Source of the DNA: Deltaproteobacteria bacterium
GTDB lineage: Bacteria; Desulfobacterota; Syntrophia; Syntrophales; UBA5619
DNA: 15,832 nt
Direction: 5' to 3'
Assembly: GCA_026388365.1 (NCBI GenBank)
Contig: JAPLJW010000084.1
Coordinates: forward strand, 1 to 15,832
In this document: piece by piece, positions 1 to 7,470 of the stretch
Position numbering within the stretch: the stretch's first letter is position 1
Layout: every line of letters starts with the position of its first letter
The notes under the pieces: model-generated
Told to the model about the DNA's origin: nothing
The model's input: only the letters and a program-made list of their open reading frames with translations
Databases searched by the model: none
Position numbers and translations under genes: made by a program

Positions 1-350
1 GTAGAGCAGGTTGGTCCGATTCGCCATACCGGGCGGATTGATGCCCACCCGCTGGGTCTGGGCGCTGCTGACCCCGCCGCCGCTGGTCGTCACATAGAGG
101 TCCGGGGTTCCCTGGCTGCCGGGCTTCAGCGAAATGACCGGCGCGGAGGAGATCCCTGATCCGAGGGAAATGGTGCGGCCAATGTTGACTCCTGCCTTAT
201 TGATAAGCTCCCCGGCGCCCGACGTGGCGCCGAGGCCGTAGAGCTTCGCCGCACCGCCCTGCCTGCAGGGGTTGTTGCTCTGCTCCGGCGTGAAGGTGGC
301 CACGTAGAGCACCCCGCCGAAGACGGTCACGTCCGAAAGCATCTTCTCGC
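1..350 (-). pseudogene. pilY1: pilY1 C-terminal segment in the restored frame (partial)
   Basis: Reading the minus strand from about 348 down to 1 gives open, PilY1-like protein with no stop. It first repeats the EKMLSDVTVFGGVLYV segment already encoded upstream, then continues through ATFTPEQSNNPCRQGG, GAGELINKAGVNIGRTISLG, APVISLKPGSQGTPDLYVTT and QTQRVGINPPGMANRTNLLY at the window edge. This is the expected C-terminal continuation of the propeller domain. It is one frame off the main reading frame, as expected from a 79-bp (3n+1) duplication. Removing one duplicate copy joins it exactly to residue N1116. The gene end is outside the window. Confidence 0.85.
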
Positions 351-3300
351 TTGTTGCTCTGCTCCGGCGTGAAGGTGGCCACGTAGAGCACCCCGCCGAA
401 GACGGTCACGTCCGAAAGCATCTTCTCGCCCGATCCCGTCAGGGTGATGTAGTAGCCGTACATGCCCGGGTTGTTGTAAACGCTGCCCGAGCTGGTGATA
501 TCCTGTATCTGATCGCCGGTGACCGTGCTCGTGAAGTCGGTGTCCTTCACCGCGAAGATCTTCTCCTGCGCGATCGTGGCCGTGGGGTCCGTCTTGTCGC
601 CCGTGCCCCAGTAAACCCAGAAGTTCCCCTCGGCATCCTTGGAGACGGCCGCCAGCGTGTAGATCGGACGGATGCCGGACGATGCCTTGGCCTCGAAGAA
701 ACGGGCGCCCGTCCAGTTGGACGTGGTGCAACTGTCGCCGTCGGCCGCCTTACAGAACTTCATCCTCCACATGTGGCCGCCGATGTCGCCGATGTAGACC
801 GTGTCGATGAACCCGTCGTTGTCCGTATCGACAATCGCGGGCGGCGACGGCATGGGATTGTCCAGGGCCGAATTGTTCGCCCGGGTGTAGCTCCACACCA
901 CTTTACCGTCGTAGAGATCGACGGCGAAGAACCCCTTGCCGCTGTGGGTCGCATTCGGCGCATAGACCCCGCCGCCGATGAAGCCGAGCCATCTTTCTTT
1001 GCCGCCGATCTTAACCCGGCCGGTCAGCATCCGGCTCCACGGGGCGCCCATATGGAGCGCCTCGGTTTCGGACATGCCGTCTTGCCCCCCGAGCCGCCAT
1101 TGGAACGCGGGGTTCAGGCTGTTCGTCAGGTCGAGCGCGTAATAACCGCAGTAGTGCTTATAGGTGGAGGTGTACATCGGATTGAAGCCGGAATCGCAAT
1201 AGGTTGAGGAGCTCCAGATGTTGGTGCTCGCGCCCCGGCCTTCCGCGAAGACCAGAAGCGTTTTCCAGTCGCCAGGGGCTTTCGATGTCCCGTCGCTCGC
1301 TCCTTCGCGGGCGGTGATCCACACATCGGCGACCGTCACCGGGCCGTCGACGTAGTACTGATGGCTGAGCGTCGTGGGATGCGTGGCATGGGCGATCAAT
1401 TTCAGGCGGGACAAGATATTCGGCGCAATGAAGCTCCATGCCTCCGAGCCGTTGCTGGTCTTAAAGGCGTGCAACTGCCCGTCGTTCGCACCCACGGTGA
1501 CGATGCGTTTGCCGTTTGCCGAAGCCCGGCAGTTATCGCAACGATGTTTGCCGAAAGCGTTAACTGTTTTTGTTGTAGATAATTGACATCCGAGGCCTTC
1601 AATGCAGGTCGTCGAAGAGGAAATCGTGTCCCGAGCATCCTCGTAATACAGCGACGGGGTCCCCACCGTGATCGGCGTGGAGCGGAAGACGTCCCCCAGC
1701 TTCCAGCCGTAATTCGGATGGCCCACAGGGTAGGCGGTATCGCCGCCGCGAATGAAGTTGACCACCGCGTCGCGGTCGGCATCCGTCGCGACGGCGAGGT
1801 TTTCCTTGGTCACCGTGGTGATATCATCCAGGGCCAGCGGAGAACCGGTTTTATAGGTTTTGATGTTCCGGGTGGGCGCCGGCGGGCCTTGCAAAACCAA
1901 GCCCGCGTCCCACAGCTGTTCCCCGACCTCACCCTCTTCAGCCCCGGCTTCCTGTCCCTTCACATTGAATTTCTTCAGATGGCCGATCCAGAACGGGTCG
2001 TCGTTGAGCGGCTGGAAGGAGCCCTCGTAGATGAAGTTCTCGTCGACGGTTCGGTTGGACTGGATCGACGACTGGGAGAAGGAGTAGGTCGCCTCGCGGA
2101 TGATGTTGATCGCCGCCTTCACGGCCGCGACCAGCTCGTCCGCACTGCCGGCGATGAAGGCATAACCCTCCAGGGGCAGATAACCGGGATCGTTGGAACT
2201 GGCTTGGAAACTGGTAATCGTATTACCCGTCGTCCCGGGATAAGGCTTGGTGGCGTCATAACATTGGGCCTGCAAGGCGGCGCTGTCCGTCTGGCAGGCT
2301 GTCACGCCCGACGGATAGCAGGCGCTCGCAGTCACGTCGCAGCAGACGGCCGGGTTCGTCTTGGCGCCCGTTTCCGGGACAATCTTGCAGCCCGTGACGA
2401 TGCTGTAGGCCGTCGGGTCGCCCGCGTCGGCCGTGTTGGGATTGTTCGTCCCGCCGTAATAGGCCATCCAGTTGAGAGTGTTCTTCAGATAGGGGGGCAT
2501 CGCGGTGCCGAAACCGATGACGAACACCTTGAATCCCGCGTCGCTCAGCATCTTGGCCTTCGCGACGACCGCCCGCCGGTTCTTGTACCGGTGGGGGTCG
2601 CATTCCGAACCGTCGGCATCGCAGGCATACGTATCCGAACCGTCGGTGATCAGGATCACAAACTTCTGGCGGCACTCCTTGGCGTTGTCCGCTGCCTTGT
2701 GGTCGGTCAGATACAGCTTCGCCTCGTTCAGGGCGGAATTGATCGGCGTTCCGCCGGAGGCGGATTCGGCCTGGACGCTGGTATTGATGCTGCTGTAGCT
2801 GGTGTTGATCGCTTTGACCAGGGTGTTGCAGTTGCTGGTATAACTCAGCCCTCCCCCCGGCTCATCGTCGCCGCAGTTCTTGAACCGCATGTACCCGAGC
2901 CGGACGCCGAGGCTCGTCTCGTCCGTGCTGTTGATCGTGCCGTCGTTGTTGTCGTCGAGGATGTTGGCGATGGCCCGCTTGGCGATCGCCATCCGGCTGC
3001 AGCTCTTCGTACAGCCGCCGGACGTGCACGAAACATTGCAGGAGGGGGTCGCGCACGCTGTGTTGCAGTTGGAGGTGCATGCCTGTTGGCATGTTCGAGT
3101 GTAGGAGCTGTTATGATGGGAACTGGCGCAGAATCCGTCTGCGCAGTCGGACCAGGATTCGGTGTGACGGCAATGATACGTATCTGCGGTGCAGGTCGCA
3201 TCGTGCGCGTAAAAGGTGACGCCGCTCATCGAGTTGCTGCAGAACCCGTCGGTCCGCCCGCAGCCGGCGCCTTTGCAATTATTCAAATCCGCAGTGTTGC

Positions 3301-3700
3301 ACGTCGTGGCCGCGTAAAATGATGAGGAGGTCTTTGGAACCGAGCAGAATCCATTGGCGCAATTGGTACCGATGCAGCTGTTCGGATCCGCAGTGCCGCA
3401 CGTCGTGGCCGCGTAGTAGGTGACGGAACTCTTCGAACTGCCGCAGAACCCGCCGGAGCAGCCGGTGCCGGTACAGTTGATTGGATCGGCCGTGCACGAG
3501 TTGGTCGACCCGTATGTCAGGTCGTCCCCGGGAGGGTTCCAGTCCATGCTTCCCGAGAGGTCGAGCACAATCAGCGCGTCCGGCGCCGTCGAGGTCGTGA
3601 AGAGCGCCTCCTCCCCGGCGGGCTCGGCCGCCCCGGCGGCCGCCGTCAGACAGCAGCAGAGAATCCCGCAGATTAAAAAACATAATATTTTCGATTTCAT
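197..3700 (-). CDS. pilY1: PilY1-type type IV pilus tip adhesin, C-terminus frameshifted
   Basis: This is the tip-associated adhesin and assembly factor of type IV pili, secreted across the inner membrane. The 1167-aa reading frame starts with a Cys-rich signal peptide (about residues 1-25, likely cut after AAGA). A von Willebrand A domain follows: MIDAS DLSGS at 47-51, GGTP at 316-319 and ITDGSD at 351-356. It is interrupted by a Cys-rich insert (69-234) and an EF-hand-like loop (D249, N251, D253, D260). The C-terminal half is the PilY1 beta-propeller, with NDGQLHAF at 739-746 and the calcium loop DTDNDGFID at 958-966. AGGAGG at 3705-3710 lies 4 bp before the ATG and overlaps the pilX stop. 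Residues after N1116 are out of frame because of a 79-bp tandem duplication; the true end lies beyond position 1. Family assignment is firm. Whether the break is real is open. Confidence 0.93.
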   Translation of the reverse strand: MKSKILCFLICGILCCCLTAAAGAAEPAGEEALFTTSTAPDALIVLDLSGSMDWNPPGDDLTYGSTNSCTADPINCTGTGCSGGFCGSSKSSVTYYAATTCGTADPNSCIGTNCANGFCSVPKTSSSFYAATTCNTADLNNCKGAGCGRTDGFCSNSMSGVTFYAHDATCTADTYHCRHTESWSDCADGFCASSHHNSSYTRTCQQACTSNCNTACATPSCNVSCTSGGCTKSCSRMAIAKRAIANILDDNNDGTINSTDETSLGVRLGYMRFKNCGDDEPGGGLSYTSNCNTLVKAINTSYSSINTSVQAESASGGTPINSALNEAKLYLTDHKAADNAKECRQKFVILITDGSDTYACDADGSECDPHRYKNRRAVVAKAKMLSDAGFKVFVIGFGTAMPPYLKNTLNWMAYYGGTNNPNTADAGDPTAYSIVTGCKIVPETGAKTNPAVCCDVTASACYPSGVTACQTDSAALQAQCYDATKPYPGTTGNTITSFQASSNDPGYLPLEGYAFIAGSADELVAAVKAAINIIREATYSFSQSSIQSNRTVDENFIYEGSFQPLNDDPFWIGHLKKFNVKGQEAGAEEGEVGEQLWDAGLVLQGPPAPTRNIKTYKTGSPLALDDITTVTKENLAVATDADRDAVVNFIRGGDTAYPVGHPNYGWKLGDVFRSTPITVGTPSLYYEDARDTISSSTTCIEGLGCQLSTTKTVNAFGKHRCDNCRASANGKRIVTVGANDGQLHAFKTSNGSEAWSFIAPNILSRLKLIAHATHPTTLSHQYYVDGPVTVADVWITAREGASDGTSKAPGDWKTLLVFAEGRGASTNIWSSSTYCDSGFNPMYTSTYKHYCGYYALDLTNSLNPAFQWRLGGQDGMSETEALHMGAPWSRMLTGRVKIGGKERWLGFIGGGVYAPNATHSGKGFFAVDLYDGKVVWSYTRANNSALDNPMPSPPAIVDTDNDGFIDTVYIGDIGGHMWRMKFCKAADGDSCTTSNWTGARFFEAKASSGIRPIYTLAAVSKDAEGNFWVYWGTGDKTDPTATIAQEKIFAVKDTDFTSTVTGDQIQDITSSGSVYNNPGMYGYYITLTGSGEKMLSDVTVFGGVLYVATFTPEQSNKREDAFGRDRLRRGALRGHLHAGAEQQPLQAGRCGEALRPRRHVGRRGAYQ
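272..429. repeat. Exact 79-bp tandem duplication inside pilY1
   Basis: Positions 272-350 and 351-429 are identical over 79 bp with nothing between them. The unit encodes the PilY1 stretch from EKMLSDVTVFGG to TPEQSN. Because 79 is not a multiple of three, the second copy read by the ribosome is out of frame, and translation ends at 197-199 after 51 aberrant residues. It could be a slippage or recombination product, a reversible on/off switch, or an assembly error. Confidence 0.95.
2996..3496 (-). repeat. Cysteine-rich tandem repeat block within the PilY1 VWA domain
   Basis: This stretch encodes PilY1 residues 69-235. Four degenerate units of 32-36 aa each carry four cysteines: 69/76/81/86, 101/109/114/119, 134/142/147/154 and 170/177/186/191. 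They share a TADxxxC...GFC core and most end in a YYAAT-like segment. A different module follows, with cysteines 204, 208, 212, 216, 221, 225, 230 and 234, spaced three or four residues apart. Total: 24 cysteines in 166 residues. The block sits between the MIDAS strand and the first helix of the VWA domain (MAIAKRAIANIL). Similarity between the first units is visible at DNA level, for example TGCCGCACGTCGTGGCCGCG near 3400, so recent unit duplication is plausible. Confidence 0.85.
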
Positions 3701-3708
3701 GGCGCCTC

Positions 3709-4200
3709 CTATCTCGACATCGTGGAGATCTCGATGGGGCCGTATCCCATCCCCACGTCGATTTGCACGGAACTGCTGTAGGTTGTATTCTTACCCGTTA
3801 CGCTGCCCCCATAGCACCGCTGCCCCCACTGCTGGCCGCCGCCGACCGCGTAGCCCGTCAGGGGCAGCACGGCCGGTCCCGTAGTCGGGATGTACGGGTT
3901 GCCGATCGTGTAGCGCGAGGCCGGATCCGCTGCGGAGTCCACCTGCACGTCGGTCACCTGGGTGCTGCTCATACTCGCCGGGTCGAAATTCTGCATCAGC
4001 CGGTGGATGCCGGTTTCCGCAGCGGAGAGCGCCTTCTTTTCCCCGACGACGCGGCTGGTGATCTTGAGATCCCCGGTCGTGACGGAAATGGCCAGAAAAC
4101 CCAGTGCCATGAGGATCATGATGGCCAGGATCGCCGTGATCAGGGCAAAGCCTCTGCGATCTCCGGAACAGATGATTTCTTTTCTTTTATCTGATGACAT
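3709..4200 (-). CDS. pilX: PilX-like minor pilin
   Basis: This is a minor pilin of the type IV pilus, needed with FimT, PilV, PilW and PilY1 to prime assembly at the inner membrane. The 163-aa product has a basic leader ending in DRRG, so cleavage by prepilin peptidase is expected before FALITAILAIMILMALGFLA, the hydrophobic N-terminal helix. There is no Glu at mature position 5 (it is Thr), which is usual for PilX and fits its place at the base of the minor-pilin complex. The rest, including ALSAAETGIHRLMQNF, matches the PilX N-terminal family. The start codon overlaps the end of pilW by 14 bp and the stop lies 8 bp before the pilY1 ATG, which points to translational coupling. Confidence 0.85.
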   Translation of the reverse strand: MSSDKRKEIICSGDRRGFALITAILAIMILMALGFLAISVTTGDLKITSRVVGEKKALSAAETGIHRLMQNFDPASMSSTQVTDVQVDSAADPASRYTIGNPYIPTTGPAVLPLTGYAVGGGQQWGQRCYGGSVTGKNTTYSSSVQIDVGMGYGPIEISTMSR

Positions 4201-4885
4201 GGTTCCTCGGAATCACACTCGTGGAATAGATTGTTCGCCTTCTCTCCCCCGAATTCGGATCGACATTCTCCGTCTCCACCCAAACGGTGATATCGATTCT
4301 GGCGATGTTCGGGATGCCTGCGGGCAGTCCCGCGGTCGTAATCTCGGTTCCCTGCGCGTCAAAGTACCTGAAGACCGGAACCGCGGCCGTATTGATGACG
4401 CGGACCGTGCGCGGATTGCCGCTTGTCGGAGCGTCTCCCAGAAAAGATTGATTACTGCCCCCGCTGCAGCCCGTCAAACGGGTGATATACTGGCTGGCCG
4501 AATTGTAGGTATAGGTGATCACCTCGTTTGGGTTGCCGGCACCGCCGATCACTCCGTTTTGATTAACGTCCGACTCGACGGTCATCGACGAGTCGGTCGC
4601 CGCCTGGATCCCCCGGTAGGCCTGATTTCCGGAGCCCGGGGTGCAGTTTCCGGGTGCTACCCAGATGTTGGGCACAACGTTCGGGTTGAATGAGGCCATC
4701 TGGATTTCCAGGGACATCAGTTCCAGCGCGGAACGGGCATCCTGATGGGCGGCCACCTTTCGCTCGACGTTGACGGTGGATCGCTGCCCCACGTTCACCA
4801 CGGCATAGATCGCCGCGATGATCACCAGTCCCACGGCAATCGAAACCACCATCTCCACCAATGTATATCCCCGGTTATTTTTCAT
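4187..4885 (-). CDS. pilW: PilW-like minor pilin
   Basis: This is a minor pilin of the FimT-PilV-PilW-PilX-PilY1 set. I start it at ATG 4885, giving 232 aa, because the short basic leader MKNNRG is directly followed by the type III signal YTLVEMVVSIAVGLVIIAAI with Glu at mature position 5. That ATG overlaps the pilV TGA (ATGA). The frame stays open for another 34 codons upstream, but those residues resemble no prepilin leader; a second ATG at 4891 is a close alternative. The segment HQDARSALELMSLEIQMASF is typical of the PilW alpha-helical region. The C-terminal part holds a DxNxxG-like loop (SDVNQNGVIGGAG) and one CTPGSG cysteine. The 3' end overlaps pilX. Confidence 0.85.
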   Translation of the reverse strand: MKNNRGYTLVEMVVSIAVGLVIIAAIYAVVNVGQRSTVNVERKVAAHQDARSALELMSLEIQMASFNPNVVPNIWVAPGNCTPGSGNQAYRGIQAATDSSMTVESDVNQNGVIGGAGNPNEVITYTYNSASQYITRLTGCSGGSNQSFLGDAPTSGNPRTVRVINTAAVPVFRYFDAQGTEITTAGLPAGIPNIARIDITVWVETENVDPNSGERRRTIYSTSVIPRNHVIR

Positions 4886-5313
4886 ATGCATCCGAAACGG
4901 AAAGGCTCCTGCCGGGTGACGACAATGCTGTCGGTGATGCCCGTTGCATTGAGCGGCGGCCAGCTCACCCGGACCGTGACCCGCCAAACGTTTGTGCCGA
5001 TGTTCGTTGTGGTCGCCTGGACGGTGAAGCTGGTGTCGCCCGACTGCGCCGTCCCCTCGCCGCTGCCATAGACAGTCTGGGTAACCGGTGTCAAGGATAC
5101 CGCGTTGCAGGGATTCATGATCGCGAGTTCGCGCGCTGTGAGTTCCCTGCTGAGGATCATCGCCGCGTGCCCGAGATAATCGGCCCGGGCGCTCGCCTTC
5201 CAGGCGGAGGGCTGCATGGACAGAAGCCCGAGCAATCCGATGGAAACGAGCAGGATCGCGATAACCGATTCGATCAGGGTCACTCCCCGTTTACTGCATA
5301 GTGTACTCGACAT
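4882..5313 (-). CDS. pilV: PilV-like minor pilin
   Basis: This is a minor pilin whose N-terminus is MSSTLCSKRG followed by VTLIESVIAILLVSIGLLGL, a canonical type III signal with Gly at -1 and Glu at +5. I chose ATG 5313 (143 aa). The longer open frame from 5385 would put 24 unrelated residues, antiparallel to nothing known, before the leader and would overlap fimT much further. From 5313 the overlap with fimT is 23 bp. The central segment ADYLGHAAMILSRELTARE resembles the PilV family (PilV/GspI-like). The gene ends in an ATGA overlap with pilW. No strong Shine-Dalgarno is seen, so coupling to fimT translation is likely. Confidence 0.83.
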   Translation of the reverse strand: MSSTLCSKRGVTLIESVIAILLVSIGLLGLLSMQPSAWKASARADYLGHAAMILSRELTARELAIMNPCNAVSLTPVTQTVYGSGEGTAQSGDTSFTVQATTTNIGTNVWRVTVRVSWPPLNATGITDSIVVTRQEPFRFGCI

Positions 5314-5755
5314 ACGTTCTGCCCGTGATGTTGACGGTGATCTTGGCCCTCGATCCCAAACTGTTCCGCAGGACCAGGTTCCCATTCGACACCGTTCCCC
5401 GTTTATTCAAGCTGATGTCGGAACCGCCGAAATTGACGCTGTCGATGACGACACCACTTCCTAATAAAGCCACGGACTTTGTCCATAAAGCGACCCCCGT
5501 GTCCGTTCGGGTCAGCGCGTAATCGTTGCCGGTAACATTGAACGTTAGCCGATACACATCCAGATTCTCTGCAACCGCCTGCTGCCTCGCATTGGAAAGA
5601 TCGGCCATCACTTCCCTGGCGGCGGTCTTCAGATCGGTGTTGGCCCTGTATTTCTGCCACGTGGGAACGGCAACCGCCAGCATAATCGAGATCAGGGCGA
5701 TGACGATCATGAGCTCAATCAGCGAAAACCCCGTTGAAATGCATGTTCTTTTCAT
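5291..5755 (-). CDS. fimT: FimT/GspH-type pseudopilin
   Basis: This is the first gene of the minor-pilin operon and encodes a FimT/GspH-type pseudopilin. From ATG 5755 the product is 154 aa: leader MKRTCISTG, then FSLIELMIVIALISIMLAVA with Glu at +5. The next part, LKTAAREVMADLSNARQQAV, is the helix typical of GspH/FimT. The beta-rich C-terminal domain contains LNKRGTVSNGNLVL, matching the family's F.xxG..xxG.i.l pattern near the end. An in-frame ATG three codons upstream (5764) is an equal candidate; neither has a clear ribosome binding site. The protein would be processed by the prepilin peptidase encoded about 300 bp upstream and would help initiate pilus assembly with PilV, PilW and PilX. 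Confidence 0.87.
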   Translation of the reverse strand: MKRTCISTGFSLIELMIVIALISIMLAVAVPTWQKYRANTDLKTAAREVMADLSNARQQAVAENLDVYRLTFNVTGNDYALTRTDTGVALWTKSVALLGSGVVIDSVNFGGSDISLNKRGTVSNGNLVLRNSLGSRAKITVNITGRTYVEYTMQ

Positions 5756-5845
5756 ACGGTCCATTCATCTGCGCGGGTTCGATCGGGGGGAGATCCATTT
5801 TTCCTTATTTTTTAAAAACCCATAAAGAAACCCGCTCTTGGCTGC

Positions 5846-5875
5846 ATGATAGGGGCAAGACAAGCCTGTTGTCAA
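5846..5875 (-). promoter_or_regulatory. Candidate sigma-70 promoter of the minor-pilin operon
   Basis: On the minus strand TTGACA (5870-5875, perfect -35) is separated by 18 bp from TATCAT (5846-5851, 5 of 6 match to the -10). It lies about 90 bp before the fimT start and points into the operon. No sigma-54 GG/GC element was seen here, although many pilin genes in related bacteria use sigma-54. Confidence 0.6.
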
Positions 5876-5904
5876 TAGAAACATCGTCCCCCGCGTGACC
5901 TGCT

Positions 5905-5921
5905 TCACACCTTCCGTGTGA
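5905..5921. promoter_or_regulatory. Inverted repeat upstream of the fimT promoter
   Basis: TCACAC (5905-5910) and GTGTGA (5916-5921) form a perfect 6-bp inverted repeat with a 5-bp centre, about 30 bp upstream of the candidate -35. Its position suits an activator site. The half-site order is the reverse of a CRP site, so I do not assign a regulator. Confidence 0.3.
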
Positions 5922-6060
5922 TTCTCTTCACATTCGCGCCCATGGAGGGGGAAAACCCATGCCGTTCCGCCGTCAGAGGGCATGGCGCCGGAAAAGACGG
6001 CAGAAACCACGCATCACGACCAGGCCGGCCGGGATTAGGGTGGAGTCGAACCTCCTTTGC

Positions 6061-6837
6061 TCAGATCCTGAACAGATCAAACAGGCCGAGCAGCGAATTC
6101 CCGAAAAACAGATAGATCACGGCCGCCATGCAGAGAAAGGGGCCGAACGGGACCGCATACTTCATGTCCTTGCCCTTGAACAGGATGAACGCAAGCCCGA
6201 CGACGGCCCCGAGAAGCGAACTGCAAAGAAGGACGAAAAGAAGCGACTTCCAGCCCAGAAACGCCCCCAGCATGGCAAGCAGGTTGACGTCCCCGCCGCC
6301 CATCCCCTCTCTCCCCGTCAGCGCCTCGTAGTAAACGGCTACAAAATAGAGGCTGCCGGCGCCGATCATGATCCCGAGAAAGGCATCGATGCCTGTAAGC
6401 CCCATGAACAGGACGGCCAGAACTGCGAAGACCGGAATCCCGGTCAACGTGAGGACGTGCGGGATGATCTGGTGATCAAAGTCGATGAAACTGATGACGA
6501 TCAGGATGCAGATGAAGACGAAAACGACGGGAAAGGCGGGCGTCAGGCCGAAACGGCGGAAGAGGAACCAGGTGAAGAGCGCCGTCAGCAGTTCGACCAG
6601 CGGATAGCGGAAGGAGATTCTGCCCCGGCAGTCCCGACATTTTCCTCCGAGCAGCAGAAAACTGACGATCGGGATGTTATCGTAGAAGCGGATCGGATGG
6701 CCGCATTGCGGGCAACGGGAGGGGGGCGTGACGATTGAGAGGCCCTCCGGCATGCGGCCGATGCAGACATTCAGGAAACTCCCCACGGCGGCGCCCGCCA
6801 TGGTAAAGATGACCGCCAGCCACACCGTCGAAAACAT
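6061..6837 (-). CDS. pilD: Type IV prepilin peptidase / N-methyltransferase
   Basis: This inner-membrane aspartyl protease cleaves the leader of type IV prepilins and methylates the new N-terminal residue. The 258-aa product has the N-terminal methyltransferase-type domain with the zinc tetrad C42-x2-C45 and C67-x2-C70 around FYDNIPIVSFLLLGGK, and the family signature GSFLNVCIGRMP at 19-30. The peptidase domain has FIDFDHQIIPHVLTL, with catalytic D119 or D121, and GMGGGDVNLLAMLGAFLG, with D183. The IPH in place of the usual (L/I)PD is a mild departure. At least seven hydrophobic segments fit the polytopic family. It lies 32 bp downstream of the epimerase gene and upstream of the pilins it would process. 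Confidence 0.95.
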   Translation of the reverse strand: MFSTVWLAVIFTMAGAAVGSFLNVCIGRMPEGLSIVTPPSRCPQCGHPIRFYDNIPIVSFLLLGGKCRDCRGRISFRYPLVELLTALFTWFLFRRFGLTPAFPVVFVFICILIVISFIDFDHQIIPHVLTLTGIPVFAVLAVLFMGLTGIDAFLGIMIGAGSLYFVAVYYEALTGREGMGGGDVNLLAMLGAFLGWKSLLFVLLCSSLLGAVVGLAFILFKGKDMKYAVPFGPFLCMAAVIYLFFGNSLLGLFDLFRI

Positions 6838-6869
6838 GCCGATTCACCTTGCGGCGGGGCCAAAGGCCC

Positions 6870-7325
6870 TCAGCCGTCCTTTCGCCCCCAGTCATAGGGA
6901 ATATCATTTTCATGGGGATGAATCCGGAATTCATCCGGTTCCCGGTGGCTGTATGGCTCCGTCGGGGTGTTGACGACGATCGCCTCCTCCGGCGAGATGC
7001 ATTTGAAGCCGTGATGGACGAAGGGGGGGATATGGACGAGGATCGGGTTGTGGACCCCGGCAAAGAACTCATTGACCTCGCCGCGGGTCGGAGAGCCCTC
7101 CCGGCCATCATACAGCACGATCTTCATCATCCCCCGGACGACCGCCATATTGTCGGACTGCCGTTTGTGGTAATGCCACCCCTTGACCACCCCCGGATAG
7201 GCGGTCGTCATATAGACCTGTCCGAAACCCTGGAACATCTCGTCGTCCGCGCGCAGGATCTCCATCAGCCGACCCCGTTCGTCGGAAATAACCTTCAGTT
7301 TCTTGACCATCACCCCGTCGATCAT
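6870..7325 (-). CDS. RmlC-like dTDP-4-dehydrorhamnose 3,5-epimerase family protein
   Basis: This is a cupin-fold sugar-nucleotide epimerase of the RmlC family (PF00908-like), 151 aa, shorter than classical RmlC (about 180 aa). Visible family marks are DERGRLMEILR near the N-terminus, GVVKGWHYHKRQSDNMAVV (residues 45-63, with candidate catalytic H51 and H53), the VVRGMMKIVLYDGR strand and IPPFVHHGFKCIS. TPTEPYSHREPDEFRI corresponds to the C-terminal segment that carries the catalytic Tyr in RmlC. The gene follows the nucleotidylyltransferase and precedes pilD, so it probably serves a surface glycan, but rhamnose is not proven. GGGGGA lies about 5 bp before the ATG; an internal ATG six codons in is an alternative start. 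Confidence 0.8.
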   Translation of the reverse strand: MIDGVMVKKLKVISDERGRLMEILRADDEMFQGFGQVYMTTAYPGVVKGWHYHKRQSDNMAVVRGMMKIVLYDGREGSPTRGEVNEFFAGVHNPILVHIPPFVHHGFKCISPEEAIVVNTPTEPYSHREPDEFRIHPHENDIPYDWGRKDG

Positions 7326-7377
7326 CGTTATCCCCCGGTTTTCTTAAAGAACGCGTTTGACGAACTCGTAAAAAGTC

Positions 7378-7455
7378 GTCATACCCGCGAAAGCGGGTAT
7401 CCAGGACCCTGGGAACATCTCGAAAAGACTGGATTCCCGCTTCCGCGGGAATGAC
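7378..7455. repeat. Palindromic intergenic repeat (REP-like), 78 bp
   Basis: The element is bounded by GTCAT (7378-7382) and ATGAC (7451-7455). It contains two hairpins: TACCCGC-GAAA-GCGGGTA (7382-7399) and TTCCCGC-TTCC-GCGGGAA (7434-7451). This GTCATTCCCGC...GCGGGAATGAC type is a widespread dispersed repeat in proteobacterial genomes. It sits between the rmlA-like and rmlC-like genes. On the minus strand the second stem is followed 7 nt later by TTTTT, so weak termination is possible. Confidence 0.85.
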
Positions 7456-7470
7456 AAACGGGTTCGTGTT

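Larger units (their letters stand above)
5756..6060. other. Intergenic region between pilD and fimT
   Basis: About 300 bp hold no supportable gene. It contains the candidate promoter and the inverted repeat listed separately, a leader of roughly 85 nt before fimT, and a CATGG/CCATG stem (about 5940-5965) without a T tract. No convincing terminator for pilD is visible. A small open frame at 5765-6010 (-) has no coding character and covers the promoter. Confidence 0.6.

Noticed and set aside
272..429. Direct repeats as a CRISPR-like array
   Set aside because: There are only two copies, directly adjacent with no spacers, and the unit is coding sequence of pilY1.
1583..3322. 579-codon open frame on the + strand opposite pilY1
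   Set aside because: It is antisense to the motif-rich pilY1 frame, is dominated by Arg/Gly/Val/Ala, shows no domain and has no ribosome binding site. It is a by-product of high G+C codon use in pilY1.
5905..5921. CRP binding site
   Set aside because: CRP sites read TGTGA-N6-TCACA, while this repeat has the half-sites in reverse order with a 5-bp centre. It is kept only as an unassigned inverted repeat.
6025..6060. tRNA-like T-arm (GGAGG-TTCGACT-CCACC on the minus strand)
   Set aside because: No acceptor, D or anticodon arms can be formed. The upstream sequence is the end of pilD, and one T-stem pair is mismatched.
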